Part shown: positions 43,672 to 55,800 of the stretch, piece by piece
Numbering within the stretch: position 1 is the first letter of the stretch
Layout of the letters: every line of letters starts with the position of its first letter
Source of the DNA: Lactarius indigo
Taxonomy: Eukaryota; Basidiomycota; Agaricomycetes; Russulales; Russulaceae
Direction of reading: 5' to 3'
Length of the DNA stretch: 64,000 nt
Assembly (NCBI GenBank): GCA_025766275.1
Contig: JAFKAC010000012.1
Location: forward strand, 682,001-746,000
Position numbers and translations under genes: made by a program
Notes under the pieces: model-generated
The model's database searches: none
The model's input: the letters and a program-made list of their open reading frames with translations, nothing else
Told to the model about the DNA's origin: nothing

Positions 43672-45861
43672 ATGCCCGTCAGTACGCGTGCATCCAATGC
43701 AGACGCGCACCCTGGTCGTATCATAATGGAAAGTCAGCAAACAAGACGCCCAAGAAAACAAATAGAAGAAGACGAAGCCAGAGCGAAGGCGGTGGCCATT
43801 GCCACCAGAAAGGGAGTCGAGGTGCGGCATCGCGAAGCCATCACAACGATTGCGACAACTGAGGATTCCATGGAACAAGATGAGGAAGACCTCCAGACGC
43901 ATTCAGTTAGGCCAGATCTTCGTCATATCCAGTCATCAGGGACAGCAGCTTTGGGGGTCCCCAGGAGTGGTTCAGAGGACCAGACACCGAACAGGCCTAT
44001 AGGGAGTGAAAGCGAAGACGAGTCAAGGTAAGTGCAAAGGATTAGTACCAAGCCTGCGCTATCTAACATACCTAGTGATACTGTGGGCCCCATGGTCAAC
44101 GATGGTGCAACGGAAATTGCAACGGAAATTGCAACCAGTCCAATACCTCTGCCAGCGACCTGTGTCACACCTACCTCTGGGAGAGGTTTTGACGAGCTCC
44201 AGGATGAGTTTGAGGGTGAAAGCGAAGAATCCAAGGACTTTGTGCCAATTGGATACGCAGCAAGAAAGAGGGCCGAGGTAAGTTACTCGTGCCGCCGAAA
44301 ACTGTCTTTGTCATCATTAGTCATCTGGACCACAGAAAGAGAAGATTGGATCACTTCGGTCCGACATCAACGCAGCACGCACCAACCCTCATGCTGCCCT
44401 GTTGAGCAAGAAACACAAGGAGCCTGTGAGGGCGTAAGTACTACCATTCTTTTTATGTATAGACTAAACGCTGAGTGCCACCATTTACTCACCACCTTTT
44501 CTAGGCGTAAAGGCATCAAACGCTGCAACGCCATTGTGATTGGGGGATTCAGCACCGATTGGAGAGCCAAGGCAAAGCACGGTAAGTAATTTGGTCACGT
44601 TATGCGGGGTAGAACTGAAACTACGAACTTGCTAAGCCCCCAGTACCAGCAGAGGCAGTGTGACCTCAGGCCAAGCCAACACGAAGGAAGGGAACAATGG
44701 CCTCGTCTCAGGGGCCTTCCACGAAGATGAGCCATACGAGGCCCCCGGATGGGCCAAGGCCAGCAAGAGCGCAACTTGGCGTGGGTCTCCACAAGCTGTC
44801 AATGAGGGGTCACTTAAAGCGCAAACGACGGCGCAGGTACGTCGTTGATTAGCCTTTTACAAACAGGGTATAACCAATAATAGGTGGGGATGAAATTAAA
44901 ATGGGCTGCTGCCATGATGAGTACAGGATGTCCGACCCCACTACCAGAGGGGGACCGGAAGCGTCAACGTAAGCAAAGGTACTCAGTTGCTGACCTCCCC
45001 TTTCCCGGCGGTGGCAGAGGTGTTCATACCTGGCGGAGAGTGTTCCTTCCTCAGTTGCACGGCTGGGCGGGAACTCAAGAAGATCCATTTGGTGCAAATT
45101 GCCAAATGGAAGGTGAGATTGTGAACATCTGGAAGCGCACGTTCCCCTCTGTTCCATTAGATCAACGCAATCGTGAGATTGTACTCAATGTGGTGCGTCA
45201 CTCCAAGTAATCCATCTGTCATATTAAAACCTTTTTCCAGTGCGATAACGCCCTCAACAACTGGCGCAGCAACATAGGAAAGGCTGGCTACCACGCAGTC
45301 TCCGATCTCTGGGAGGGAGACAGCCAATTTTCCTCAGAGGAGGACATTGTAGCATATGTCTCAGATAACTTAACGGACTTGCGTTTTGTGTACAGGTTCC
45401 CCGATAGGCTGGTGAGTACTGTTTCTTCAGACAACCAGGATCCATCCTGATGACCTTCTAGAGTGGGTGCGGCCCATTTTGTTCAGTCCTGATCTCGAAG
45501 GTCTATGCAAGGCACCTGCGAAAGATATCACCGGACGGCGGGAAGTATGGCCCTCAGACCGGCGGGCTTGCCCTTGCGACAGTTGCAGTACGCCAAGTGT
45601 CACTAGCATCTTCGTTCTCCCTGGTCCAGAACCTGATGCTTACACTAGGTCGAACGCGCTCTCACACTTTTCAAGACCGGTGAAGACATTTCCAAGGCCA
45701 ACCACGATGACGATAGTGGAAGAGGGGCCACCCGTGTTCCCGGCCATGGGTTCACAGATAACCTCTGGGGCAGCAGGGCGCATGCGCTCGTGAAGTCGAC
45801 TCAACGGCTCAAGGATTCTCACTGGTCACAGATACAGGATCGTGCCTCGATTTATTTGTGA
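43672..45861 (+). CDS. DUF6532-domain protein
   Basis: A basidiomycete family of unknown function, often found beside transposons. ATG at 43672. Exons: an N-terminal Arg/Glu-rich part (TRRPRKQIEEDEARAKA), DTVGPMVNDGATEI with SKDFVPIGYAARKRAE, KIGSLRSDINAARTN, RKGIKRCNAIVIGGFSTDW, then the DUF6532 core: YSVADLPFPGGGRGVHTWRR, FLPQLHGWAGTQEDPFGANC, DNALNNWRSNIGKAGYHAV, DLRFVYRFPDRL, KISPDGGKYGPQTGGLALAT joined across 45592-45648 (GTACGC...CACTAG) to VERALTLFKTGEDIS, and a stop at 45859-45861. The last junction is needed to recover the family motif. Junctions elsewhere are approximate. Proximity to the Plavaka gene suggests a transposon cargo or neighbour, but no shared ends were found. Confidence 0.65.
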
Positions 45862-47029
45862 GGAACTGACCATGACGAAGAAAATGGAGAGGACTCCAGA
45901 GGTGTGGGGGCTGAGGCAACGAGCTTGCACGCTCAAATAGAAATAGATTGGTGAGTCCTTAATTTGCCACTCTGATGAACCTGCACGCTCATGTTACACT
46001 GAAACTGATAGATCGGTTGCGGACAGGAGTGAAGAGTGTCCCAAAGGCACGTAGACAACGTGTATATACAGCGCGCAAAGTGCCATATGTGCACACATTT
46101 CCAATGTCATCGATTTTCTGTCGTTTCCAAGTTTTCCTGGACACGTGACTTTGCTCTCATTCTCGAGCTCTTCATAATGGACCTTTTCTCACAGGCGACG
46201 ATATCTCCTTACGCGGTCTTATTCATACATCATCATCACATCGACAGCCTCATTCATGGCCTGTCAATGTGCGCAGACGGCATTTGAAATATGTAGGGTA
46301 CCAACGTCTATTGACAAACCCGGGTTATCCCGGTGTACACTCTGGGGATTTGGTCCGAGGATAGGAGAGCTGGAATGGCATTGGTTGGGGGAGGGGGGTA
46401 ATTAGCCAACGTTTTGTGTAGGCAGTATTACTACTATCATACAAATTCAGTGCCTTTTTTTGGGAAATCCGGTGTGATTCATCGAACGATCTGTATTTTG
46501 ATCTGGTATACTGTGGCATTACTAGCGCAGTCCGTTATACTAGATCTGAGGTGAAGGACTAGAGCTAGCTAGCCGTACTGGAATCAAGGAGAAAAACTAG
46601 GGGCAGCCAGCGTACCTAGACTCGGGGACAAGAACTAGATACACGGCTAGGTCTAGGTATACCTACTAGACCCACACACAGAACTAGGTACTTAAGTATT
46701 GAACTAGATATAGGTAGGGGCATCTAGCGCTAGCAGAGTTGCCATGCGCTAGGTCAAAAGTAGAGGGCTAGTGGGACTAGCGGAACTACCAATAGTCCCG
46801 CTAGTGACTTTTGGTCTTGCTGATGTACCAGTTCGTGACTTGCCGATGTAGTGCCAACGGGTGGCGGCCCGAGCACGTGGAGTACCTCAATGTGGACCGT
46901 TAAACCCACAGCCCACATTTTCTCCTCGATGACCAGGCTTCCGGCGGTATCACTTGCTGGGGGTAGCAGCCCTCGGCTCTGCCGAAGAACTCGGCGGTCA
47001 AAGAACGGAAAATTTCGTTATGGTATGTG
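45862..47029. other. Gene-poor stretch with CTAG-rich inverted repeat
   Basis: 46530-46835 is dense in CTAG. Within it CAAAAGT..CTAGTGGGACTA (46755-46785) is echoed in inverse as TAGTCCCGCTAGTGACTTTTG (46792-46812), so it can fold. It may be a decayed MITE. Nothing else recognised. Confidence 0.45.
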
Positions 47030-47720
47030 CTGCAAAGCATATTTACAGTACGAGTCTGACACCCATGCCAGGATAGCTTCTCTTTACCCCCATGATACTG
47101 TACCCCTACCCCCCTCTCTTCTTATGTACCTTCCTCGTGTGTGAATGCACTGTATACCCCAATTTCTCATGGCCTACCGCTGATGACCCTACGCGCGACA
47201 TTTCAGGCGTGATGGATCAAGTCATCATCGTCATCGGAGCAAGGGGTGCACAACCGCGCAATGACGATGCAGCTCGACGTAGACGGACCTTGTGGCTGGC
47301 GAGGCGAACCAGCACGCCTGCGATCGAGGTCGGGCATTCGTGGATATCAGGCCAAGGCTGACGCGCTCTATTAGGAACTTTGCCTCCGAGTCGTAGATCG
47401 TCCACACCCGCCCGCGTTCTGCAATGCCGACCATATCCGTGCCCATGTCGGTGAGGCCACCGAACCCCGCGAACTCTGCATCGCGCAATGCACCGTCGTT
47501 CAACATCATGTCCGAGGGATACCCATCGCAGGACGTCGTGGAGGAGGCGCTTGTACATGGCGTGTGGATCGTGCACGAGCAGGAGCTCGTCGATGATCGA
47601 TGAGCGCCCGTGCATCTGCTTTGTCATTACAGCGGCACTGTCGCGCCAGTAAGAACGCGCGGAGGTGTCACCAAGACCGCTCACGGAGTGCAAATGAGTG
47701 CGCCTGCTGTCCCCGTGCGC
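47030..47720 (+). pseudogene. LCB1 fragment 4 with upstream repeat
   Basis: 47030-47230 matches the duplicated block (GTACGAGTCTGAC...CCAGGATAG). From about 47385 the LCB1 C-terminal region is readable in pieces on the plus strand (CNADHIRAHVGEATEPR-type, then YPSQDVVEEALVHGVWIVHE near 47520-47580). Shared tail follows to 47890. Heavily decayed. Confidence 0.55.
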
Positions 47721-48095
47721 CGATCCTGAGTTCTCCAGCCGTACCCTTTCTTTTCTTCCGCCGTTTACAGTTTATATCAGTCTCCTATACTCTGATAAAA
47801 CGCTATCACTATTACAATAATGCATACATGCAACTAAACTAGGAAGCGTTGAACACTTGTCGCCAAGCTGTGTGAAGTTTACTTGATATGCAAGTCGCGC
47901 CTCACCGCATGGGGTCGAATGCCGTCTTCCATTGTCATATATGGTTCACGGGATGGCAATGACAGGGGGGCGCGCATTCTGTGAGGTTCATCAGCCCCTC
48001 AGCAGCGTCTTTTCCGGTTTGTAGTTATACAAAGACTTCTGATATTAATAGATCTTTACGTGTGGGTAACCGAAACGTGAACGCATAAGCTACAG

Positions 48096-51000
48096 CTAAG
48101 CTACAGCACCATGTTCTAAAAGCAGCTTCGTCATTTCATCGTGTCTGTTTGACACAGCTACTTGAAATGGGGTCTCGCCCTTCCAATCCTTCTCGTCTAC
48201 GTTCGCTCCGTAACTGAGTAGCACTCGAGCGAGCTCGAGGAACCCATTGGACGAGGCTTCATGTAATGGAGTCGATTGCTTGTCGTCACGTGCATTTGGG
48301 TCTGCCCCGCGTTCCAGTAGCCGCCGCACGACGTCAACTCTCTTTCCCTCCGGATGGTAACGAAAGCTGGATATGGTGTCGTGTAACGGAGTTCTGCCAC
48401 CGTCACACCGTCGCGAGTTGACGTCTGCGTTGTGTTCGAGTAGCACTTGAACAGCCTCGATTTCCGTATAGCCTGCTGCTATGTGCAGCGGTGTGAGCCA
48501 GTTAACCTTCCGAGCGTTTGGATCTGCACCGTGATTTAGTAACCACCTCATGATGTCGACGCGTCCATCGATCGACGCAGTGTATAGAGGAGTCCTATTA
48601 TTGTTGTCTCGGACGTCCACGACCGCACCGTGCTTGCGAAGTAAGTCCGCGACACCGAAGTGTCCCTTGTGCAAAGCCGCCGGAAGCGGGGCTAGGATGC
48701 GACCACCACCTGCATTTACTTGTTCAGGGTGCCGCATAATCAGACGTTCTGCCAAGTCATAAAATCCAAAGAATGAGGCATAGTAAAGCGGGGAACCAAC
48801 GCCGTGTGGCAGTGACGACTCGAACGAGAAATAGAGCCAGCGTTCGTCCATGTCGTGCACCCGGAGCCACGCCTCGAAATGTGGCTTAGAGCTGTCGAAT
48901 AGGTCGTCCATCCCATTCCGCACGCGTGATGACACCTTCTCGAATCCTGCATGATCCACCCAGTGTCGAGCAGCGTATTGGACCAAAGGGAACCCTTCAA
49001 CGTCAGCGTGTTCATCCAGCAGGAGAAGTGTTCCCAGGCACGCCTGCGCCATGACCGTATGCGCCGAATTGAGATCAACATGAAACCGCGAAACATCGTC
49101 TTGAGACTGTGCGAGACGAGGCGATGTGAGGTATTCTTTCACCGAAAAATGCGAGAATTGCACCACCCGGGAATCGTCGTCAGGGACGATGGCGATCAAA
49201 CTTGAACATGTTGAAAGTACGGCTTCTTCCTGATCATCCCACCGCCAGTCGTCCTTCAATTTCGGAATCCCCCCCGAGCTCAACATTTGGAAATCGAATG
49301 CCAGTAGTTCTGCAAGCTCCTCGACTCGAAGCGGCCGGACGGCTACAGTAAGGCACTGTAACAGACGATGCGCGTTATCCTTTTGAGCTTTATTGATGCC
49401 TCTCAAAATACGCTCGTATGTCTCGTCCAGGGACTCGGGCAACTCGTTGAGAAATTGACGGAGGTTCTGGGGGAAACAATGTCGCAGCGCGTCCAACTGA
49501 CAAAACACCCATCTGAACCTGCACAACAGCATAAGAAATAGCCGTTAGCGAAGTATAACCTGATTCTCTCACATTCCATCAGATCTTTCTGTCAGCGTCT
49601 CGATCACAAGCTTTTTATCATCTGCTCTCCATCTCTTCATCGCCGTACTCGGGGACGAGTTGACGACGTTTCGAACGTAGTCAGCGATGTCCGACTTTTG
49701 ACCACTTTCGTCATGCAGGGAAACCGAACGAGATACCAGTGGTTCGAGGACAGCTCGGATATCGACCTCTGGGCGACTGGTCGCGCAAATGTGAAATCCT
49801 TGCAGGTCAAGGCCCACGAGTTCTTTCACGAGTTGGAGGACCTCATCACGAGGAGATGGAATCCCTGGAGAGTCTGGACATTCGTCGAGCGCGTCTAGGA
49901 CAATGAAAACTGAGCCCTGTCTCGGCAGTCTAAGCATCTCTTTCAAGCATCCTTTCAAGGTGTCGTCACTCGGCTGTCGAGTGCCATTTTCGTGTGCTTT
50001 ATAAACTTGGTGGAGAATGTCGCAGAAAGGACTAGAGCGAGTAGAAAGCTGGAATACGAGAGAAAGTAGAAGGTCGTGACAAGTTTGCTTGCTGAGGTCC
50101 TTGAAATCGAAGTAAAAGTAGGCCATGATGGCTGATCCAGCTTCGCATACAACCATGATGTCTTGAATGACAGAGGAACTAGCGGGAAATAAGTTCAGGC
50201 AGGAAGCAGGCTCAGAACAACATACCAGATAACGCTTTTCCCTGAGCCCGCTATAAAAATCGGTCTGTCAGAAAGCGCAAGGACAAAAATGGCTGATAGA
50301 AGCGCACGTTTTCCGTGGATCCACAAGAGGGAGCCAGTAGACTTCCATTCGATAAAAATACTGCCTTGAAAGAACCATACGGCCGTACCCTTGTGTTGAG
50401 CCTTTTGTGCAATGTTGTGATTTGTGGAGGGATCGGCGGGAGAGAGCCACGCCTGTAGGAACTGTCTTATCTGATTCCCTGTGAACAGGTGTAAGCGCGA
50501 GCAACGAGCAATGGCGACGACACGAGATGACGAACACTTGACTTCGTCTACGTTGTTCGATGTCTGTTGGATAATTGACTTTGATTCCTTCGCCACCGCT
50601 CTTGCCTCCTGTCCGTCTGAAAGTAAAAGTATTTGAGGTATCGGTGACCGGCTAGATACGCCTCACGCACCATCGATGACTACTTTTACATCGTCGTGGA
50701 CAATGTGTGTGATCCTCAGGACCTCCGCAAGCGCCATCCGAGCCTCTTCTTGCGTCAATCTGTCCAACTTCTTGACTGCATCCTCCAGATCAGTCCTTCC
50801 GGCCAATTTCTTCAGGAACTTTTCTACGCATTCTTTAGTGGAGGCAGATGGACGGCCAATCTAAGACTCACTGGCTTGTCCCCGCCTTAGTTCTTTCGTT
50901 GCGATCCCAAAGATCGTAAGTACTTCCACCATAATCTCCGTAATTATGTCTGTCATCGCCTCAGTTGGCGTCACCTTTGTATACGTTTCGAGTCGTTTGA

Positions 51001-51617
51001 AAAAGGATCCAATGCGTTCGAAGAGCTCTGCGAGCGCGTTTGTACTCGCTGCGACATCCTTAGCGGCCTATAAGATCTTCTATGTCAGCACGATCCCGCA
51101 CAGAGAAATAGATGGGACACTCGCTAAAAGGAAGACACCAATGCCTGTAAAGATCACTTTCGCAGGCGAAAATACCTTGAAAACGAATTTTAGAGGAGGT
51201 TTCGAAGTTTATATTAGCTCAAGTATTGAGACTTACCAAACCGACACCTTCGGAGATGACGGCAGAAAACGTGTACAGTACGTTTACAGTTGGGATCAAC
51301 CACTTTGTCAATCTCTCATCGCCACTTTGAGCTTGGTTGAATTCCCGAACTTGGTCTTGGAGAAATGCAACGATGGCGGCGGTTGAGTCGCACGATTGTA
51401 ACTGGGAGGCAAGTGGGTGTGCGATAAGGTCCTTCTTGGTCTGCTTTTGATACAATGTCAAGGCAGCTTGGAAAATGGCTTGGAAGCGTGAGGAAGCTGT
51501 GGTTGGCATCTGGGACTTGACGAGAGTGTCGATTGCAGAGGAAGTTGCCATAAGGGAGGACGATCCGCCTACAGATGAGGACAGGAATGAGGAACAGTGT
51601 ATTGTACACCGGTTCAT
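48096..51617 (-). CDS. NLR-B: Goodbye-NACHT-ankyrin protein without heptads
   Basis: Paralogue of NLR-A. Goodbye domain from about 51580 (SSRFQAIFQAALTLYQ, DERLTKWLIPTVNVLYTFS), end of the domain with ITHIVHDDVKVVIDG, where the 7-residue repeats are missing. Then the exon 50308-50614 which is open in this copy (KESKSIIQQTSNNVDEVKC), Walker A GKPGSGKS split by the intron 50251-50307, Walker B VFIVLDALDECPD, and about seven ankyrin repeats to the stop at 48096. Exons at the 5' end are approximate. Two possible starts: Met of MATSSAID or of MPTTASSRF; the latter lines up with the start of NLR-A and NLR-C. Of the three copies this is the only one with no stop in the exon before the P-loop. Confidence 0.8.
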
Positions 51618-51914
51618 GGCCCGGCGACTGCCGACGCAAACGTGCCAGTGGGCGTGGACGAACGATAGGCGCGAAGATAGACGCGCAGACAGACCGGGAT
51701 ATTGTCAGGGCTGCCAGTAGTGTGGAGTCCCATGGCCTACGACCAACGCATGACATCCCAGACCTGTGCGTAAATTCGCCATCATGCTCACTCCCGGCCC
51801 GCCCACCCGTCATGACCTCTCTTTGACTGCGAGCACCGCAGAACGCGACGCAACGGTGACCAACTCGGTCGAGAAGGAGACTCATACTTACGTTGCATTT
51901 GCTCACTCCGAGTC

Positions 51915-52412
51915 GTACATCCTCCGCCTTCTCCGCAGCGGTCCTTGTGGTCCTCGCGGTTTCCCCCTCGTGGGGCATTAACACCCTGCGAGGCACGACA
52001 TCGGTCCTGGGCACGCTGCAGAAAAACGTGCCCACGATCCGGTCCGTTCTAGAACCGAGTTGAGACCATCACGATCTACTGACGTGCTAGCTCGCCGATC
52101 GTCTGCATCCAGTTGCATTCTTTCACGACACTTTCTGCACCCACATCTACGTCTGTGAAGCCGCCGAACCCCGCAACTGCAGCGCCGCACGAGGCACAGT
52201 CGTTCGACATAGCGGGTGAGTGAGCGCATACTCCAGGATATCGTGGACGCGGCGCTCACCCAGGGTGTGTAGATCACGCGCGTGCGACGCCTGCGAGGGC
52301 AGGAGCTTATAGAGGCGGGCCCGAGTATCCGCCTCGCCGCCTCGGCGATACTGTTGCCCAAGGAGCGCGAGCGCGCTGCCGCCGTCGCGAAGGTGCTCGG
52401 AAAGCAAAAATG
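51915..52412 (+). pseudogene. LCB1 fragment 5
   Basis: Reads SAFSAAVLVVLAVS, then WGINTLRGTTSVLGTLQKN, a stop, KPPNPATAAPHEAQSFDIAG then TGA (about 52218), a frame change, RRLRGQELIEAGPSIRL and the end RAAAVAKVLGKQK. This is roughly the last 170 residues of LCB1 with several breaks. It ends 0.4 kb before the 3' end of NLR-C, the same geometry as LCB1/NLR-A. Confidence 0.7.
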
Positions 52413-52821
52413 ATTGGGCCTGCTGCTCTCGCTCGCCGATCCAGAAGTCTCTCGTCGTGCCCTTTCTTTTCTCCTACCATTTACAGTCTATCACTCCCCT
52501 ATCGTCGGGTAGAACACCATATCTATTACTCTAATACGTGCATACAGCTAAGTATACACCAGTTAGAAAGCATTGAACGCTTGTCGCACAAGTTGTGTGA
52601 AACGTGGTCGATATGCGAGTCGCGCATCTTCGCATCGGATCGAACGCCGCCTTCCTTCTTGAGGGTGCATGTACGGAATATCGATGAAATGGGGCGCATG
52701 TTCTGTGAGGTTTGTCAATTTATCAACTCCCCAGCAACGCCACTTCCGGCTTTATCTAGCGGTACAGTATACAAAGACTTGGTATCAATAGATTTCTACG
52801 TGCCGGTAACTGAAATGCGAG

Positions 52822-55800
52822 CTACGGCTGGGCCACGGAACCATGTTCTAACAGCAATTGCCTCATTTCGTAGTGTCCGTCCGACGAGACCACTTGCAAT
52901 GGCGTCCTTCCCTTCCCATCCTTCATATCTACGTTCGCTCCGAAACTAAGTAGCAATCGAGCGACCTCGACTAACCCGTTGGACGAGGCTTCATGTAACG
53001 GAGTCGAGTGGTTGACGTCACATGCATTTGGGTCCGCCCCATGTTCCAGTAGCCGCTGCACGACGTCGACCCTCTTTCCTTCCGAGTGACCGCCAGAGTA
53101 GTGTACGGTGTCGTGCAATGGAGTTCGGCCTGCGAAACGCCGCGAGTTGATGTCTGCGTTGTGTTCGAGTAGTACCTGAACAGCCTCGAGCTCCATCTTG
53201 AATGCTGCCATGTGCAACGGTGTCCAGCGGTTGCCGTTCCGAGCATTTACATCTGCGCCATGATCGAGTAGCCACCGTGTGATGTCGACGCGTCTATACA
53301 TCAACCCAGTGTATAGCAGAGTCCTGTTGTTGTCGCCTCGAACGTTCACGTCTGCGCCATACTTGCAGAGTAAATTCGCCACGCCGAAGTGTCCCTTGTA
53401 CAAAGCTGCCGGAAGCGGGGCTAGGAGGCGACCACCAGCCTGATTCACTTGTTCGGGATGCTTCATGATCAGACGTTCTGCCAGGTCATAAAACCCACAG
53501 AACGCGGCATAGTAAAGCGGAGAACCAATAGTCTGTCGCAGCCTGGGAGAGAAATACTCCCAGCGTTTGTCCGTGTTGTGCACCTGGACCCACGCTGCGA
53601 AATGTGGCTTGGAGCTGTCGAATAGGTCGTCCATCCCATCACGTACGCGTGATGACACCTTCTCGAATCGTGCATGGTCCACCCAGTGTTGAGCGGCGTA
53701 TTCGACCAGAGGAAACTTTTTCGCGTCAGAGTGCGAGTCGAGTCGAAGCAGGGTTCCCAGGCACGCCTGTGCCAGGATAGTATGCGCCGCCTCGAGATCG
53801 ATGTGAAACTGCAAAACATCTCCTTGTGACTGAGTGAGGCGAGGCGACGTCAGGTATTCTTTCACCGAAAAGTGCGAGAATTGCACCACCCGCGAACCAC
53901 CGCTAGGGGCGATGGCGATCAAACTTGAACACGTCGAAAGCACGGCCTCTTCTTGATCGTCCCACCGCCAGTCGTCCTTCAACTTCGGGATCCCTCCATC
54001 CGTCGACGCTTGAAAATCGAACGCCAGTAATTCCGCAAGCTCTTCAACTCGAAGCGGCCGGACAGCTACAGCAAGGCACTGTAACAAACGATGGGCATTA
54101 TCCTTTTGGGCCTTATTGATGTCCCTCAAAATCCGCTCGTATGTCCCGTCTAGGGACTCAGGCAATTCGTTAAGATATTGACGGAGGTTTGGTGGGAAGC
54201 AATGTCGCAACGCGTCCAACTGGCAAAATACCCATCTGAACCTGCACAACGACGTGAGGAACTGCAGACAGCACAAAAATAGCTCGAAGCTCTCACATTC
54301 CATCGGCTCGTTCAGTTAGCGTCTCGATGACGAGGTTTTTATCATCTGCTCTCCATCTCTTCATCGCCGTACTCGGGGATGAGTTGACGATGATTCGAAC
54401 GTAGTTCGCGATGTCCGACTTTTGTCCATTTTCTTCATGTAAGGAAATAGAGCGAAAAGCCAGTGGCTCAAGGACAGCCCGGATGTCGACTTCTGGGCGA
54501 CTGGTCGCGCAAATGTGAAACCCTGGCAGGTGGAGGTCGACGAGTTCCTTTACGAGTTGGAGGACCTCATCACGAGGAGATGGTATCCCTGGCGAGTCTG
54601 GACATTCGTCGAGCGCATCCAGGACAATGAAAGTTGGGCCCCGTCTCGGCAGTCTCAGCATCTCTTTGAGGCATTCTTTTAAAGTGTCGTCACCCGGCTG
54701 TCGAGTGCCACTTTCGTGTGCCTCGAAAACGTGGTGGAGGATGTCACAGAGAGGACTAGAGCGAGTAGAAAGCTGGAATACAAGAGAAAGTAGTAGGTCG
54801 TGACAAGTTTGCTTGCTGAGGTCCTTGAAATCGAAGTAAAAGTAGGCCATGATGGCTAATCCAGCTTCGCATACGGCCATAATGTCTTGAATGACAGAGG
54901 AACTGGCGAGAAATAAGTTCCCACAGGAAAGTAGGCAAGGGACAACATACCAGATAACGCTTTTACCAGAGCCAGCTACGAAAGTCAGAGTCTGTCAGAA
55001 AGCGCGAGCGTGAAAAACGCTGACATAAGCGCACGTTTTCCGTGGATCCACAAGAGGGAGCCAGTAGACTTCCATTCGATGAAGATATTGCCTTGGAAGA
55101 ACCACACGGATGTTCCCTTGTGTTGAGCCTTCCGTGCGACGTTGTGGTTTGTAGACGGATCCGCGGGAGAGAGCCACGCTCGTAGGAGCTGTTTTATCTG
55201 GTTCCCTGTGAGCAGGTGTAAGCGCGAGCAGCGAGCGAGGGCAACACCAGGAAATCACGAACACTTGACTTCATCTACGTTATTTGCTGTCTGTTGGATA
55301 ATTAATTTTGCTTCCTCGCCGTCTGAAAGTAAAAACGTTAGAAGGCATCGGCGACTGGCTAGACGAGTATCGCGCACCGTCAATGACTACTTGGACCTTT
55401 TTATCAACGTATAGCAATCTGTCGCCTATATCCTCCACTTTGTAACCCACGTCGTCTACTTTGTCACCCACGTCGTCTACCTTGTCGCCCATGTCGTCCA
55501 CTTTGTCGCCCATGTCGCTTACTTTGTCTCTCACGTCCTCTACCTTGTCGTCTATGCTCTCCACTTTACCATCGACCACTTTCACGCCACCATGGACAAC
55601 GTGTGTGATCCTCAGGACCTCTGCCAGCGCCATTCGAGCCTCTTCTTGCGTCAATCTGTCCAGTTTCTTGACTGCGTCCTCCAGATCAGCCCTTCCAGCC
55701 AATTTCTTCAGGAACTTTTCTATGCGTACTTCAGTAGAGATTAATAGACGGGAAATTGGAACTCACTGGCTGATCCCCGCCTTAGCTCTTTCGTTGCAAT

